The translations under genes and the position numbers were made by a program. Positions 1 through 6,240 of a stretch of 22,094 bases of DNA are shown in pieces. The notes under the pieces are model-generated. The model was not told where the DNA came from. It ran no database searches and worked only from the letters and a program-made list of their open reading frames with translations. Positions within the stretch are counted from its first letter, which is position 1; each line of letters opens with the position of its first letter. Origin of the DNA: JBOHCT01 sp050699055 (lineage in GTDB: Bacteria > Actinomycetota > Actinomycetes > Streptosporangiales > JBOHCT01); NCBI GenBank assembly GCA_050699055.1, contig JBOHCT010000046.1, positions 1-22,094 on the forward strand. The letters run 5' to 3'.

Positions 1-2
1 CA

Positions 3-62
3 CTACACACCATCGAAGACCACATCGACGAATACACCGCCGAGGCCCGCATGGCCGCCTGA
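3..62 (+). CDS. C-terminal end of an unidentified protein (partial)
   Basis: Only the last 19 codons are inside the window. They read LHTIEDHIDEYTAEARMAA and end in TGA at 60-62. The acidic, helix-prone sequence and the hairpin 27 bases after the stop fit the end of a real gene, but nothing in so short a tail identifies the family. It could belong to the integrative-element cargo that seems to continue downstream; that is a guess. The other two plus-strand frames are also open across this short stretch, so the frame choice rests on the stop position and the amino acid composition. Confidence 0.35.
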   Translation, partial: LHTIEDHIDEYTAEARMAA

Positions 63-88
63 ACACTTGGCTCAACCGTCAACCCCTC

Positions 89-105
89 AGCGACCAAGGG
101 TCGCT
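89..105 (+). terminator. Short hairpin after the first gene
   Basis: A 7-bp perfect inverted repeat (AGCGACC at 89-95, GGTCGCT at 99-105) with a 3-base loop lies 27 bases after the stop of the first, partial gene. There is no T-run after it. It could end transcription of that gene or be an operator for the next one. Confidence 0.3.
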
Positions 106-239
106 AGGTACTACACCGTGCGATGCCCCTGTGGCCAGCACTAGCGCTCGATTCACCTCACCCCGAGCGATCCCAACTACGTCTGGAACGCGCTACGCTG
201 GCTCTATCGTCAGCCTTGCTACACCGAGAGGACGACGTG

Positions 240-533
240 ATGAGGGGTACACATGTTGTGGCCTTCTTCAAGGCGCCGGACTCTGAGCGGGATCTCTTCG
301 CCCAGGGCGATCAGGTCCTAGAGGCTCTTCTTGAGGCTGAAGCTGCCGATCCGAGTGTTACCGATAGCACGGTGTCCATCGACGCCGAGTTCGGCATCGT
401 CGAGGCATACGCCCCTGGTCTCCCCAAAGCTGAGGGAGAGTCGCGCATCGTCGACCGGATCAATGATGCAGTCCGCTCGACTGTTGGCCTCGCACGGGAG
501 CACCGCGCCGAGCGAGTTGTCGAGTACGCGTGA
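240..533 (+). CDS. Hypothetical protein, 97 aa
   Basis: The start chosen is ATG 240, because GAGAGG sits 7 to 8 bases upstream. The frame is open further upstream to an ATG at 123, but the extra 39 residues are rich in Arg, Leu and Ser and look non-coding. The product begins MRGTHVVAFFKAPDSERDLF and is acidic, with no signal peptide, membrane segment or known motif that I recognise. Alternating hydrophobic stretches (THVVAFF, STVSIDAEFGIVEAY) suggest a small cytosolic alpha/beta protein. It stands alone, converging on weakly coding minus-strand sequence that ends at 541. Function unknown. Confidence 0.55.
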   Translation: MRGTHVVAFFKAPDSERDLFAQGDQVLEALLEAEAADPSVTDSTVSIDAEFGIVEAYAPGLPKAEGESRIVDRINDAVRSTVGLAREHRAERVVEYA

Positions 534-540
534 GTCAGGG

Positions 541-727
541 TCAACGAGTTCCCAGCACCCGGGGGGTCTCGGCATTCTCGCTCACCGACTCAACGTCTTC
601 GTTCGCGGCCTCGGCTCCAGCCTCGAATCCGGCGTTGTAGCCCGCTCGGTAGCCGGCGCGACGGCCGGCGCGTAGATCGCGGCCGGGTCGCAGGGGAGAT
701 ATCAGGCGTCCACGAGGACGCGGATCA
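541..727 (-). pseudogene. Possible decayed small gene with R-A-G repeats
   Basis: Immediately after the stop of the minus-strand gene ending at 725, a GTG overlaps that stop (GTGA) and opens a frame of only eight codons (MIRVLVDA) before a TGA. In another minus-strand frame the same stretch encodes a coding-like tail with the repeat RAGRRAGYRAGYNAGFEAG followed by an acidic C-terminus, ending in TGA at 541-543. That frame has no ATG, GTG or TTG start with a ribosome binding site. The picture fits a small gene, once coupled to its upstream neighbour, that has lost its frame. Chance GC-rich reading is a real alternative. Nothing else is visible between 534 and 724. Confidence 0.25.
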
Positions 728-1063
728 CCGGTCGTTCTCCTCGTCCCACACGCACGCGACCCGGTAGCCGAGATGCGCTCCGCGCTCGTGACCGGAGTCG
801 TACGCGCGAGCGACGATCCCGAGGACGACTTGTACGGTGGGCGGAGGCCCGTCAGAGAGCTGGTAGAGAATCTCGCGGTCGTAGGCGCCCAGCTCCACGC
901 CGGAACGTCGGCACTCGTCCAGGAGACGGACGTACGTCGTCTCCTGCATGACGTTGCGACGCGGGGAACGGTGTGCGGCTTCGTAGACCACTCGGCAGTC
1001 GCGAGAGGCCCCGCGCTCGGAGTCGTACGGGCCGATGCGGTCCTCGTCGCTAGGATCAGTCAC
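725..1063 (-). CDS. Hypothetical protein, 112 aa
   Basis: The start is GTG at 1063-1061, preceded by an excellent ribosome binding site (AGGAGGTG, about 8 to 9 bases upstream), which is the best support for this strand; the plus-strand frame over the same bases has none. The product begins MTDPSDEDRIGPYDSERG. It has a basic-acidic middle (residues 25-60, including QETTYVRLLDECRRSGVELGAYDREIL) and a C-terminal part ending in GYRVACVWDEENDR. There is no signal peptide, membrane segment or recognised catalytic motif. Small proteins like this are common as cargo of actinobacterial mobile elements, in line with the GntR and excisionase-like genes nearby, but no role can be assigned. Confidence 0.6.
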   Translation of the reverse strand: MTDPSDEDRIGPYDSERGASRDCRVVYEAAHRSPRRNVMQETTYVRLLDECRRSGVELGAYDREILYQLSDGPPPTVQVVLGIVARAYDSGHERGAHLGYRVACVWDEENDR

Positions 1064-1097
1064 AGGTCCTGCACCTCCTAGTCAGGTGTCGGGCCAA

Positions 1098-1132
1098 GGC
1101 CCCGTTCGGAGTGTTCGGCTCCGGGCGGGGCC
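1098..1132. terminator. Stem-loop with nested stem
   Basis: GGCCCCG at 1098-1104 pairs with CGGGGCC at 1126-1132. Inside it, CGGAG pairs with CTCCG around a TGTTCGG loop. The plus-strand side is followed by GCTTTGTTGT, a moderately T-rich tail, so it may act as a rho-independent terminator on the plus strand. No plus-strand gene ends just before it, so it may instead insulate the GntR gene from upstream readthrough, or lie in the 5' leader of the minus-strand gene starting at 1063. Confidence 0.4.
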
Positions 1133-1180
1133 GCTTTGTTGTGTATCGGGCAGATCGTACGCCTAGTGTTCTACCCCCGT

Positions 1181-1196
1181 CTAGCCTCTGGGCTAG
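1181..1196. promoter_or_regulatory. Inverted repeat, possible GntR operator
   Basis: CTAGCC (1181-1186) and GGCTAG (1191-1196) form a perfect 6+6 inverted repeat with a 4-base spacer, 32 bases before the GntR start. The rare tetranucleotide CTAG occurs four times between 1172 and 1224. GntR regulators usually bind short palindromes in their own promoter, so this is the natural candidate. No binding site consensus can be verified from one copy. Confidence 0.3.
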
Positions 1197-1227
1197 CTAC
1201 CGCTTGTCTTCCCTGGTCACCTAGCGT

Positions 1228-1470
1228 GTGATCATGAGCATCGACCGGGCGGGGCCGGTTCCTCCCTACCAACAGGTGGCCGCGGTCATCCGTGACCGCA
1301 TCGCCTCCGGCGAGATCCCGCCCGGGCGCCGCATCCCCAGCCTCGTCGAGATGGAGCAGGAGTTCGACGTCGCCCGCGACACGCTCCGCAAGGCCGTACA
1401 GCTGTTGAAGGAGGAGGGGCTCGTCGAGACGGTCACGGGCATGGGGACGTTCGTCAGCCCACGAGAGTGA
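1228..1470 (+). CDS. Short GntR-family transcriptional regulator
   Basis: The 80-residue product is almost only the GntR winged helix-turn-helix. PPYQQVAAVIRDRIASGEIP (residues 12-31) is the first helix of the fold, IPSLVEMEQEFDVARDTLRKAVQLL (about 36-60) contains the recognition helix, and GLVETVTGMGTFVSPRE (about 64-80) is the wing. No effector-binding domain follows, so it resembles the short GntR proteins encoded on actinobacterial plasmids and integrative elements such as the KorSA type of pSAM2, which repress element genes. GTG 1228 or ATG 1234 could start it; neither has a clear ribosome binding site, so a leaderless message is possible. It is followed after 6 bases by an excisionase-like gene, probably in one operon. 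The family is certain; the control target is inferred. Confidence 0.85.
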   Translation: MIMSIDRAGPVPPYQQVAAVIRDRIASGEIPPGRRIPSLVEMEQEFDVARDTLRKAVQLLKEEGLVETVTGMGTFVSPRE

Positions 1471-1476
1471 GGTGTC

Positions 1477-1785
1477 GTGACTACCGATTCTGTTCCTGAG
1501 GACGCCATTTCGAGACGCGGCATGAAGCTCTACAGCCCCGAGCAGGCAATCGAGGAACGGCTCGCCCCGCTGTACAGCTCGGCGAGCACGCTGAAGTCGA
1601 TGGCCACGTCGGGTCATGTGCCGTACTGGCGCGGGCCAAAGGGCCGGGTCGCGTTTTCCGACAGCGATATTGATCGAATCATCGAACTCGCCGCGCAGCC
1701 GGAACGGACGCGGCCGCAGGTCGTCAACCCGCCAGCGACGCCGGTCGTGCGACTGCCGAAGGTACAGAAGCGGAGAGCACCGTAA
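1477..1785 (+). CDS. Excisionase-like helix-turn-helix protein
   Basis: GTG 1477 follows the GntR stop by 6 bases, with GAGTGAGG upstream as ribosome binding site. The 102-residue product has a central segment, about residues 17-70 (LYSPEQAIEER... SASTLKSMATSGHVPYWRG... VAFSDSDIDRII), with the layout of MerR/Xis-type helix-turn-helix proteins: a helix pair, a turn with an aromatic-basic loop, and a last strand-helix that reads like FSDSDIDRII in place of the usual FTxxDI. The C-terminal 30 residues are basic and Pro-rich and likely disordered. Such genes commonly sit next to a GntR repressor and an integrase in actinobacterial integrative elements; no integrase is visible here. A general DNA-binding regulator is the alternative. 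Confidence 0.65.
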   Translation: MTTDSVPEDAISRRGMKLYSPEQAIEERLAPLYSSASTLKSMATSGHVPYWRGPKGRVAFSDSDIDRIIELAAQPERTRPQVVNPPATPVVRLPKVQKRRAP

Positions 1786-2012
1786 GCGAGCTGGCCACCC
1801 TCGACCAGGCGACCGCACGCCGTTTTTCTTGATCGATAGCCACTTCCACGTCCAGTCGTCCCGGTGGCGGTCCAAGACCTCCATCAGTTCGGCGTAAAGG
1901 GCAGGCGTTCGAGGATCAGTCGGCGCGACATGGGTCGACCACTCGCCGTCCGTCATGTCCTCGAGGCGTCGTGGGTGTCGTAGTACCCGGCGATCTCATC
2001 GTTGGTGCTCAA
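1786..2012 (-). pseudogene. Remnant of a third gene in the toxin-antitoxin operon, frameshifted
   Basis: Directly after the antitoxin stop (TGATTG), a TTG at 2012-2010 opens MSTNDEIAGYYDTHDASR and stops 19 codons in. One frame over, coding-like sequence resumes at once as MTDGEWSTHVAPTDPRTPAL and continues to about WKWLSIKKNGVRS near 1810. Joining the frames with one added base gives DASRDMTDGEW, close to the D-T-S-x-E-M-x-x-G-E-W N-terminus of CopG-type antitoxins in actinobacteria. The rest of the frame runs over the GntR and excisionase-like genes on the other strand and is not credible. I read this as a gene broken by a single-base deletion near 1957-1960 and truncated at its 3' end near the 1785 boundary. 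A sequencing error at the shift is possible. Confidence 0.4.
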
Positions 2013-2357
2013 TCAGCTCGCCTTCCTCGCGCTGCCCGGGCTTGCGCCCTCCACAACCTGTCGCTTGAGCCGCTCGACGCTGTGGGAGAGCGCCTCCACG
2101 AGGTCGGCCACCGAACCGTCGCGTTCGGCGGCGAGACCCTGCCGCACCCAGTCGCGCACCAGGCCGGACGCGGGAATTTCGGCATCGTCGGCGATCCGCT
2201 GGATCTCCGCGACCTCCTCAGGCGTGAGTCGTACCGAGTAGACCTCGGTGCGGGTCGGACGCCGGCGCTTGGCACGATCAGACAGCGGCTCGCCACGGGT
2301 CCGCTCTGACGCCTCGGTCTCCTCGTCGATGAGTCGTTCGAGCTCCTGCTCGTTCAT
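2013..2357 (-). CDS. Ribbon-helix-helix antitoxin-like protein
   Basis: The start is ATG 2357, with GAGAGGGGG 6 to 10 bases upstream; it overlaps the TGA of the gene before it (ATGA), so translation is coupled. The 114-residue product has an acidic N-terminal helix (residues 2-30), then a strand-helix-helix unit TEVYSVRLTPEEVAEIQRIADDAEIPASGLVRDWVRQGL (about 37-75) that matches the RHH/CopG DNA-binding fold: the strand YSVRL, helix A EEVAEIQRIADDA, and helix B SGLVRDWVRQGL. The C-terminal 35 residues form an amphipathic helix (VADLVEALSHSVERLKRQVV), probably toxin contact or dimerisation. Together with the overlapping BrnT-like gene it makes a type II toxin-antitoxin pair that should autorepress its promoter. 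Pairing is inferred from order and fold. Confidence 0.7.
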   Translation of the reverse strand: MNEQELERLIDEETEASERTRGEPLSDRAKRRRPTRTEVYSVRLTPEEVAEIQRIADDAEIPASGLVRDWVRQGLAAERDGSVADLVEALSHSVERLKRQVVEGASPGSARKAS

Positions 2358-2662
2358 CGCTGCCCCCTCTCCCAGTACTGACGGGCTTCGGTGTCGTTGG
2401 CCTTCCACGCGTTGACACCGATCATGGTCTCCGGCATCCAGATCACGGCGATGACCATTCGGACGGTCGGCGAGTAGCCGAGCACTCGGTCGGTTCTGCC
2501 GGACTTCGATGCGTGATCTGGATGTTCGTTCATCGCGGCCGGGTCGGCGAACGCCTCATCTGCCCACTCCGGCTCGATGTCGGTGTCGCCGGGGTGACGT
2601 CGCGACCGGTGGCGGATGTAGTCCGCCCGATAGCGCCAGTCGAGTCGTCCGCACTTCCCCAT
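2354..2662 (-). CDS. BrnT-like toxin of a type II toxin-antitoxin pair
   Basis: The 102-residue product resembles the BrnT/RelE-like ribonuclease toxins of actinobacteria. It has an N-terminal helix with paired basic residues (DYIRHRSRRHPG, about 14-25), then IEPEWADEAFADP (about 29-41), then beta strands SGRTDRVLGYSPTVRMVIAVIWM (about 54-76), and the closing segment GVNAWKANDTEARQYWERG, which matches the conserved G-V-N-x-W-x-A-N-D-x-x-R C-terminus of this group. The toxin gene comes first and overlaps the antitoxin by 4 bases, as in brnTA operons. Members of the family cut mRNA to slow translation. The start ATG 2662 lacks a ribosome binding site, but a -10 element ends 7 bases upstream, so the message is probably leaderless. 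Family placement is good; activity is inferred. Confidence 0.65.
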   Translation of the reverse strand: MGKCGRLDWRYRADYIRHRSRRHPGDTDIEPEWADEAFADPAAMNEHPDHASKSGRTDRVLGYSPTVRMVIAVIWMPETMIGVNAWKANDTEARQYWERGQR

Positions 2663-2668
2663 GAGATA

Positions 2669-2674
2669 AGTGTA
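2669..2674 (-). promoter_or_regulatory. -10 element of a leaderless toxin promoter
   Basis: On the minus strand TACACT ends 7 bases before the A of the toxin start codon at 2662. That is the spacing expected when transcription begins at the start codon itself, and it explains the missing ribosome binding site. I see no good -35 element 16 to 19 bases upstream. Confidence 0.45.
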
Positions 2675-2745
2675 GTACGTGCGTAGGACAGACCGCTTAG
2701 ACCCGAGGGGTCCGGAGTGTGAGAAGCGATGACAACGGTCGGGTA

Positions 2746-2766
2746 ACGTCCGTCAGCGTCGGACGT
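2746..2766. promoter_or_regulatory. Inverted repeat upstream of the liv operon
   Basis: ACGTCCG (2746-2752) and CGGACGT (2760-2766) form a perfect 7+7 inverted repeat with a 7-base spacer. A TAGCCT hexamer at 2787-2792 could be a -10 element for the liv operon, which starts at 2903. The repeat is therefore placed like an operator for a dimeric regulator acting on liv, but no regulator gene is next to it, and a weak terminator reading in from either side is possible. Confidence 0.25.
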
Positions 2767-2902
2767 GGCCGCCCGGGCCGAAACCCTAGCCTGACGTGCG
2801 ACAACGCGAAAAGTGACGGGGGCGGCGTGGAGTGCCCAAGATCGCGCTGATTGGTTACACTTTCCGCTACTTCAAGAGCCCCTTCCTAGTGGGGGACACT
2901 TC

Positions 2903-4234
2903 GTGCGTAGGCGTCTCGTACAGGTCGCGCTGGGTTTGCTTCTGGCACTGGTGCTGGCCCCGACCGCGCTGGCCCAGGAGGGCGGGCAGACGCTCCACGG
3001 CACGATCCGCGGTCCCGACGGCAAGCCGGTCTCCGGAATCGTGATCACCGTGTCGAGCGACGGCGAGCAGGTCGGTAAGGATCGGACGGGCAAGGACGGG
3101 TCCTGGGAGGTGCGGCTGCCGAAGCCGGGCTCGTACGACGTCAAGCTCGACACGGACACCCTGCCCGAGGGGATGGTCCCGCGGAACGAAGCGACGCTGC
3201 CCGACGTGACGGTCCACCCGGACGAGGATCGTGCGCTCCTGTTCCCCCTGACCACGCCTGAGAAGGCCGGCGAGAGCCCTGGGGCCACGCCCGGTGCAAC
3301 CGCCCCGCCCGCTCCGCCGCAGCAGGGTGGCGGCGGGGGCGGTTTCCTCGGCCAGGTCGCGCAGCTCCTTCTCGAGGGCCTCAAGTTCGGGGTCATCATC
3401 GCGATCACGTCGATCGGGCTGTCCCTGATCTTCGGGACGACAGGGCTGATCAACTTCGCCCACGGGGAACTCGTGACGCTCGGTGCGATGACGGCGTTCC
3501 TGTTCAACGCCGCCGCCGTCGGCCCGGGTCTCCAGCTGATTCCGGCGGCGGCCATCGCGGTGGTGGTGGGCGCGCTGATCGGATGGGCCATGGAGCGGGG
3601 GCTGTGGCGACCCTTGCGCGGTCGGGGCACGAGCACCATCCAACTGTTCATCATCTCGATCGGGCTGTCCCTGCTCCTGCGGCACGCGATCCTGATCGTC
3701 TTCGGCTCCCGCTCGCGGCCGTACGCCGACTACGTGATCCAGGAGGCCCTCCACCTCGGGCCCGTCTCGATCACTCCCCGCGACCTGATCATCATCGCGG
3801 TCTCCCTCGCCGTGCTCGCTGGCGTGGGCCTCATGCTGCAGACGACCCGTATCGGCAAGGCCATGCGCGCGGTCTCCGACAACCGTGACCTGGCCGAGTC
3901 CTCCGGCGTCGACGTCCAGCGCGTCGTCCTCGTCGTGTGGATGATGGGCGGCGCGCTCGCTGCCCTGGGTGGCGTCTTCTTCGGCCTGTCCGAGGTCGTC
4001 ATGTGGAACATGGGGTTCAAGCTGCTGCTGCTCATGTTCGCCGGCGTGATCCTCGGCGGGCTGGGGACGGCGTACGGCGCGATGGTCGGCGGGATCGTCG
4101 TGGGCCTGGTGGCCCAGCTGTCAACGCTGTACTTCTCCGTCGAGCTGAAGAACGCGTGGGCGCTCGGCGTGCTCATCCTCGTCCTGCTGGTGCGCCCGCA
4201 GGGTCTCCTCGGCCGTGCGGAACGGGTGGGCTGA
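2903..4234 (+). CDS. livH: Branched-chain amino acid ABC permease LivH with N-terminal secreted domain
   Basis: First membrane subunit of a HAAT-type amino acid importer. GTG 2903 is chosen because GGGGGA lies 6 to 9 bases upstream and a clean signal sequence follows (basic RRR, hydrophobic core to residue 22, likely cut after TALA at 24). Residues about 29-117 form an all-beta, carboxypeptidase-regulatory-like (CarboxypepD_reg) domain with the hallmarks GTIRGPDGKPVSGIVITV and GKDGSWEVRLPKPGSYDV. A Pro/Gly linker (118-143) leads to the permease (about 145-443), which has the LivH signatures GLSLIFGTTGLINFAHGE and MQTTRIGKAMRAVSDNRDLAESSGV-type cytoplasmic loop, and ends LLVRPQGLLGR. At 443 residues it is about 150 longer than a standard LivH. 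The next gene begins 3 bases after the stop. Confidence 0.9.
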   Translation: MRRRLVQVALGLLLALVLAPTALAQEGGQTLHGTIRGPDGKPVSGIVITVSSDGEQVGKDRTGKDGSWEVRLPKPGSYDVKLDTDTLPEGMVPRNEATLPDVTVHPDEDRALLFPLTTPEKAGESPGATPGATAPPAPPQQGGGGGGFLGQVAQLLLEGLKFGVIIAITSIGLSLIFGTTGLINFAHGELVTLGAMTAFLFNAAAVGPGLQLIPAAAIAVVVGALIGWAMERGLWRPLRGRGTSTIQLFIISIGLSLLLRHAILIVFGSRSRPYADYVIQEALHLGPVSITPRDLIIIAVSLAVLAGVGLMLQTTRIGKAMRAVSDNRDLAESSGVDVQRVVLVVWMMGGALAALGGVFFGLSEVVMWNMGFKLLLLMFAGVILGGLGTAYGAMVGGIVVGLVAQLSTLYFSVELKNAWALGVLILVLLVRPQGLLGRAERVG

Positions 4235-4237
4235 CCG

Positions 4238-6166
4238 GTGAACTTCCTCGTCATACTCGCGGACGCGGCGCGCGGCGCGGTCGGCCCGGAGGCGGCCATC
4301 TACGCCCTCGCCGCCATCGGCCTCAACATCCACTTCGGCTACACCGGGCTGCTGAACTTCGGCCAGGTCGCCTTCATGCTCGTCGGCGCGTACGGCCTGG
4401 CCGTCACCGTCGCGACGTTCGGGGGGCCGCTGTGGCTCGGCGTCGTGATGGGCCTCCTCTGCGGTGTCCTCCTCGCCGTGGCCCTCGGTGTGCCGACGCT
4501 CCGCCTGCGCGCCGTGTACCTCGCGATCGCGACCATCGCCGCGGGCGAGGTGCTCCGCTACATCTACAGGTCCAGCTATGCCGAGCCGCTGACCGGCGGG
4601 GTGTACGGGTTGCAGCGGTTCGCCGACGACTTCTTCGTCATCAACCCGATCCCCCCCGGGACGTACGGCCTCGGACGGTTCGCCTTCGACGAGCGCAGGC
4701 TGTGGGTGATGGCCATCGGCTGGGGCCTCGCCGCGCTGGCGACGCTCTCTGTCTATCTGCTCGCCCGAAGCCCCTGGGGGCGCGTCCTGCGCTCGATCCG
4801 GGAGGACGAGGACGCCGCGCGGAGCCTGGGCAAAGACGCTTTCGGCTACAAGATGCAGAGCCTTGTCCTCGGTGGAGTATTCGGGGCGATGGCCGGCATG
4901 CTGCTGGTGATCAACGCGCAGGCCGTGCAGCCGAACTACTACATGCCGCGCGTGACCTTCTACCTGTGGGCATTGCTGATCCTCGGCGGCGCGGCGAGCA
5001 TCCTCGGCCCCCTTCTGGGGTCCATCATCTTCTGGTTCCTCCTCGTGCTCGCGGACAGCTTCTTCCGCCACGCCGTCGGCTCGGGGCTCATCCCGTCCCA
5101 GGTCCTGTCGACCTCGGACGTCGGAGCGGTGCGTTTCGCCCTCGTCGGCCTCGGGCTGATGCTGCTGATGGCCTTCCGCCCCGCAGGGATCCTCGGCAGT
5201 CGAGCCGAGCTGCTCCTGGCCCCCGTGCGCCGTAAGGCGGAGGCGCCGCGACTCGCCCCCGCGAGACTCACGGCGGCCCGCGAGCACGCCGTGTCCGCCG
5301 AGTCGAGGGTAGGCCGTGACAGGACTCCGGCCGAGTCACGGTTCAGCGGGGTCGTGGCGGTGCCCGGCACGCCCAAGCCCGACCCCATCCTTGTCGTCGA
5401 TGGGGTGGTCAGGACGTTCGGTGGGCTGCAGGCCGTCGACGTCGAGCACCTCGAGGTGCAACGAGGCGCCATCACCGCGCTGATCGGCCCCAACGGCGCA
5501 GGCAAGACGACGCTCTTCAACCTGCTGACAGGCTTCGACCGCGCCGACGCCGGCCGATGGGCCTTCGACGGTCGCCCGGTCGGCAGGCTGCCCGCTCACC
5601 GGGTGGCGCGGCGGGGGATGGTACGCACCTTCCAGCTCACCAAGGCGCTCACCCGAATGAGCGTCATGGACAACATGAAGCTCGCCGCGGTCGAGCAGCG
5701 CGGCGAGCACTTCCTGCCCGCGTTCCTGCGGCCGGCATGGCGTCGCCAGGAGGCTGACATCGAGTTCCGGGCCGAGGAGATGCTCACGCGGTTCCAGCTT
5801 GCCGACATGCGCGATGAGTACGCCGGCACGCTGTCCGGCGGGCAGCGCAAGCTGCTGGAGATGGCGCGCGCCCTCATGGCCGGGCCCGCCATGGTGATGC
5901 TCGACGAGCCGATGTCCGGCGTGAACCCCGCGCTGACCGAGTCCCTGCTGTCCCGCGTCACCGACATGCGCGACGCGGGCAGGACCGTGGTGTTCGTCGA
6001 GCACGACATGGACGTCGTGATGGGGATCAGTGACTGGGTCGTCTGCATGGCGCAGGGACGCATCATCGCCGAGGGGCCGCCTCCGGCGATCGCGGCGGAC
6101 CCCGCGGTCATCGACGCCTATCTCGGCAGCTCCCACGAGCCCGCGGCCGGAGGGGAGGCACGATGA
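4238..6166 (+). CDS. LivM-LivG fusion: branched-chain amino acid permease and ATPase
   Basis: One 642-residue reading frame encodes two subunits that are usually separate. Residues 1 to about 325 are LivM: IGLNIHFGYTGLLNFGQVAF near the N-terminus, the RLRAVYLAIATIAAGE helix, the SPWGRVLRSIREDEDAARSLGKD cytoplasmic coupling loop near 190, and the terminal FRPAGILGSR. A linker of about 50 residues, Ala/Arg-rich, follows. Residues about 375-630 are LivG: Walker A GPNGAGKTT near 416, signature LSGGQRK near 531, Walker B MVMLDEP near 551, and the switch His in VFVEHDMD near 588. The start GTG 4238 lies 3 bases after livH, implying coupling. The protein should pair with LivH and LivF in the membrane. 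No internal stop or frameshift is seen, so the fusion looks genuine. Confidence 0.9.
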   Translation: MNFLVILADAARGAVGPEAAIYALAAIGLNIHFGYTGLLNFGQVAFMLVGAYGLAVTVATFGGPLWLGVVMGLLCGVLLAVALGVPTLRLRAVYLAIATIAAGEVLRYIYRSSYAEPLTGGVYGLQRFADDFFVINPIPPGTYGLGRFAFDERRLWVMAIGWGLAALATLSVYLLARSPWGRVLRSIREDEDAARSLGKDAFGYKMQSLVLGGVFGAMAGMLLVINAQAVQPNYYMPRVTFYLWALLILGGAASILGPLLGSIIFWFLLVLADSFFRHAVGSGLIPSQVLSTSDVGAVRFALVGLGLMLLMAFRPAGILGSRAELLLAPVRRKAEAPRLAPARLTAAREHAVSAESRVGRDRTPAESRFSGVVAVPGTPKPDPILVVDGVVRTFGGLQAVDVEHLEVQRGAITALIGPNGAGKTTLFNLLTGFDRADAGRWAFDGRPVGRLPAHRVARRGMVRTFQLTKALTRMSVMDNMKLAAVEQRGEHFLPAFLRPAWRRQEADIEFRAEEMLTRFQLADMRDEYAGTLSGGQRKLLEMARALMAGPAMVMLDEPMSGVNPALTESLLSRVTDMRDAGRTVVFVEHDMDVVMGISDWVVCMAQGRIIAEGPPPAIAADPAVIDAYLGSSHEPAAGGEAR

Positions 6167-6240
6167 GAGACGGCGGCAGAGCCGGAGCCGACGACATGAG
6201 CGGCGGGTACGCGAAGGCGGAGCTGGAGCCGGCACGATGA
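6163..6240 (+). CDS. 25-residue micro-ORF between the two ATPase genes
   Basis: ATG 6163 overlaps the TGA of the LivM-LivG fusion (ATGA), and its own TGA at 6238-6240 overlaps the ATG of livF (ATGA again). A strong ribosome binding site, AGGGGAGG, stands 3 to 10 bases upstream. The peptide begins MRDGGRAGADDMSGGYAKAE and is mixed charged with no membrane segment. The double overlap means that ribosomes could pass from livG through this ORF to livF by termination-reinitiation, so it may be a coupling device rather than a working peptide. It could also be the fossil of an older LivF or LivG end. Existence of the frame is certain; translation is likely; a function is unknown. Confidence 0.45.
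   Translation: MRDGGRAGADDMSGGYAKAELEPAR

Noticed and set aside
1171..1785. Minus-strand open frame antisense to the GntR and excisionase-like genes
   Set aside because: Only its first 50 to 57 codons, before 1786, look coding; the remainder is Arg-rich reverse reading of two well-supported genes.
2867..5287. Long minus-strand open frames over livH and the LivM-LivG gene
   Set aside because: They lie opposite genes with complete family motifs, are rich in Arg, Pro and Gly, and have no ribosome binding sites.
6030..6236. N-terminal extension of LivF
   Set aside because: The extra 69 residues are Arg/Ser-rich and overlap the end of LivG in another frame; ATG 6237 with GGAG and an ATGA overlap is the better start.
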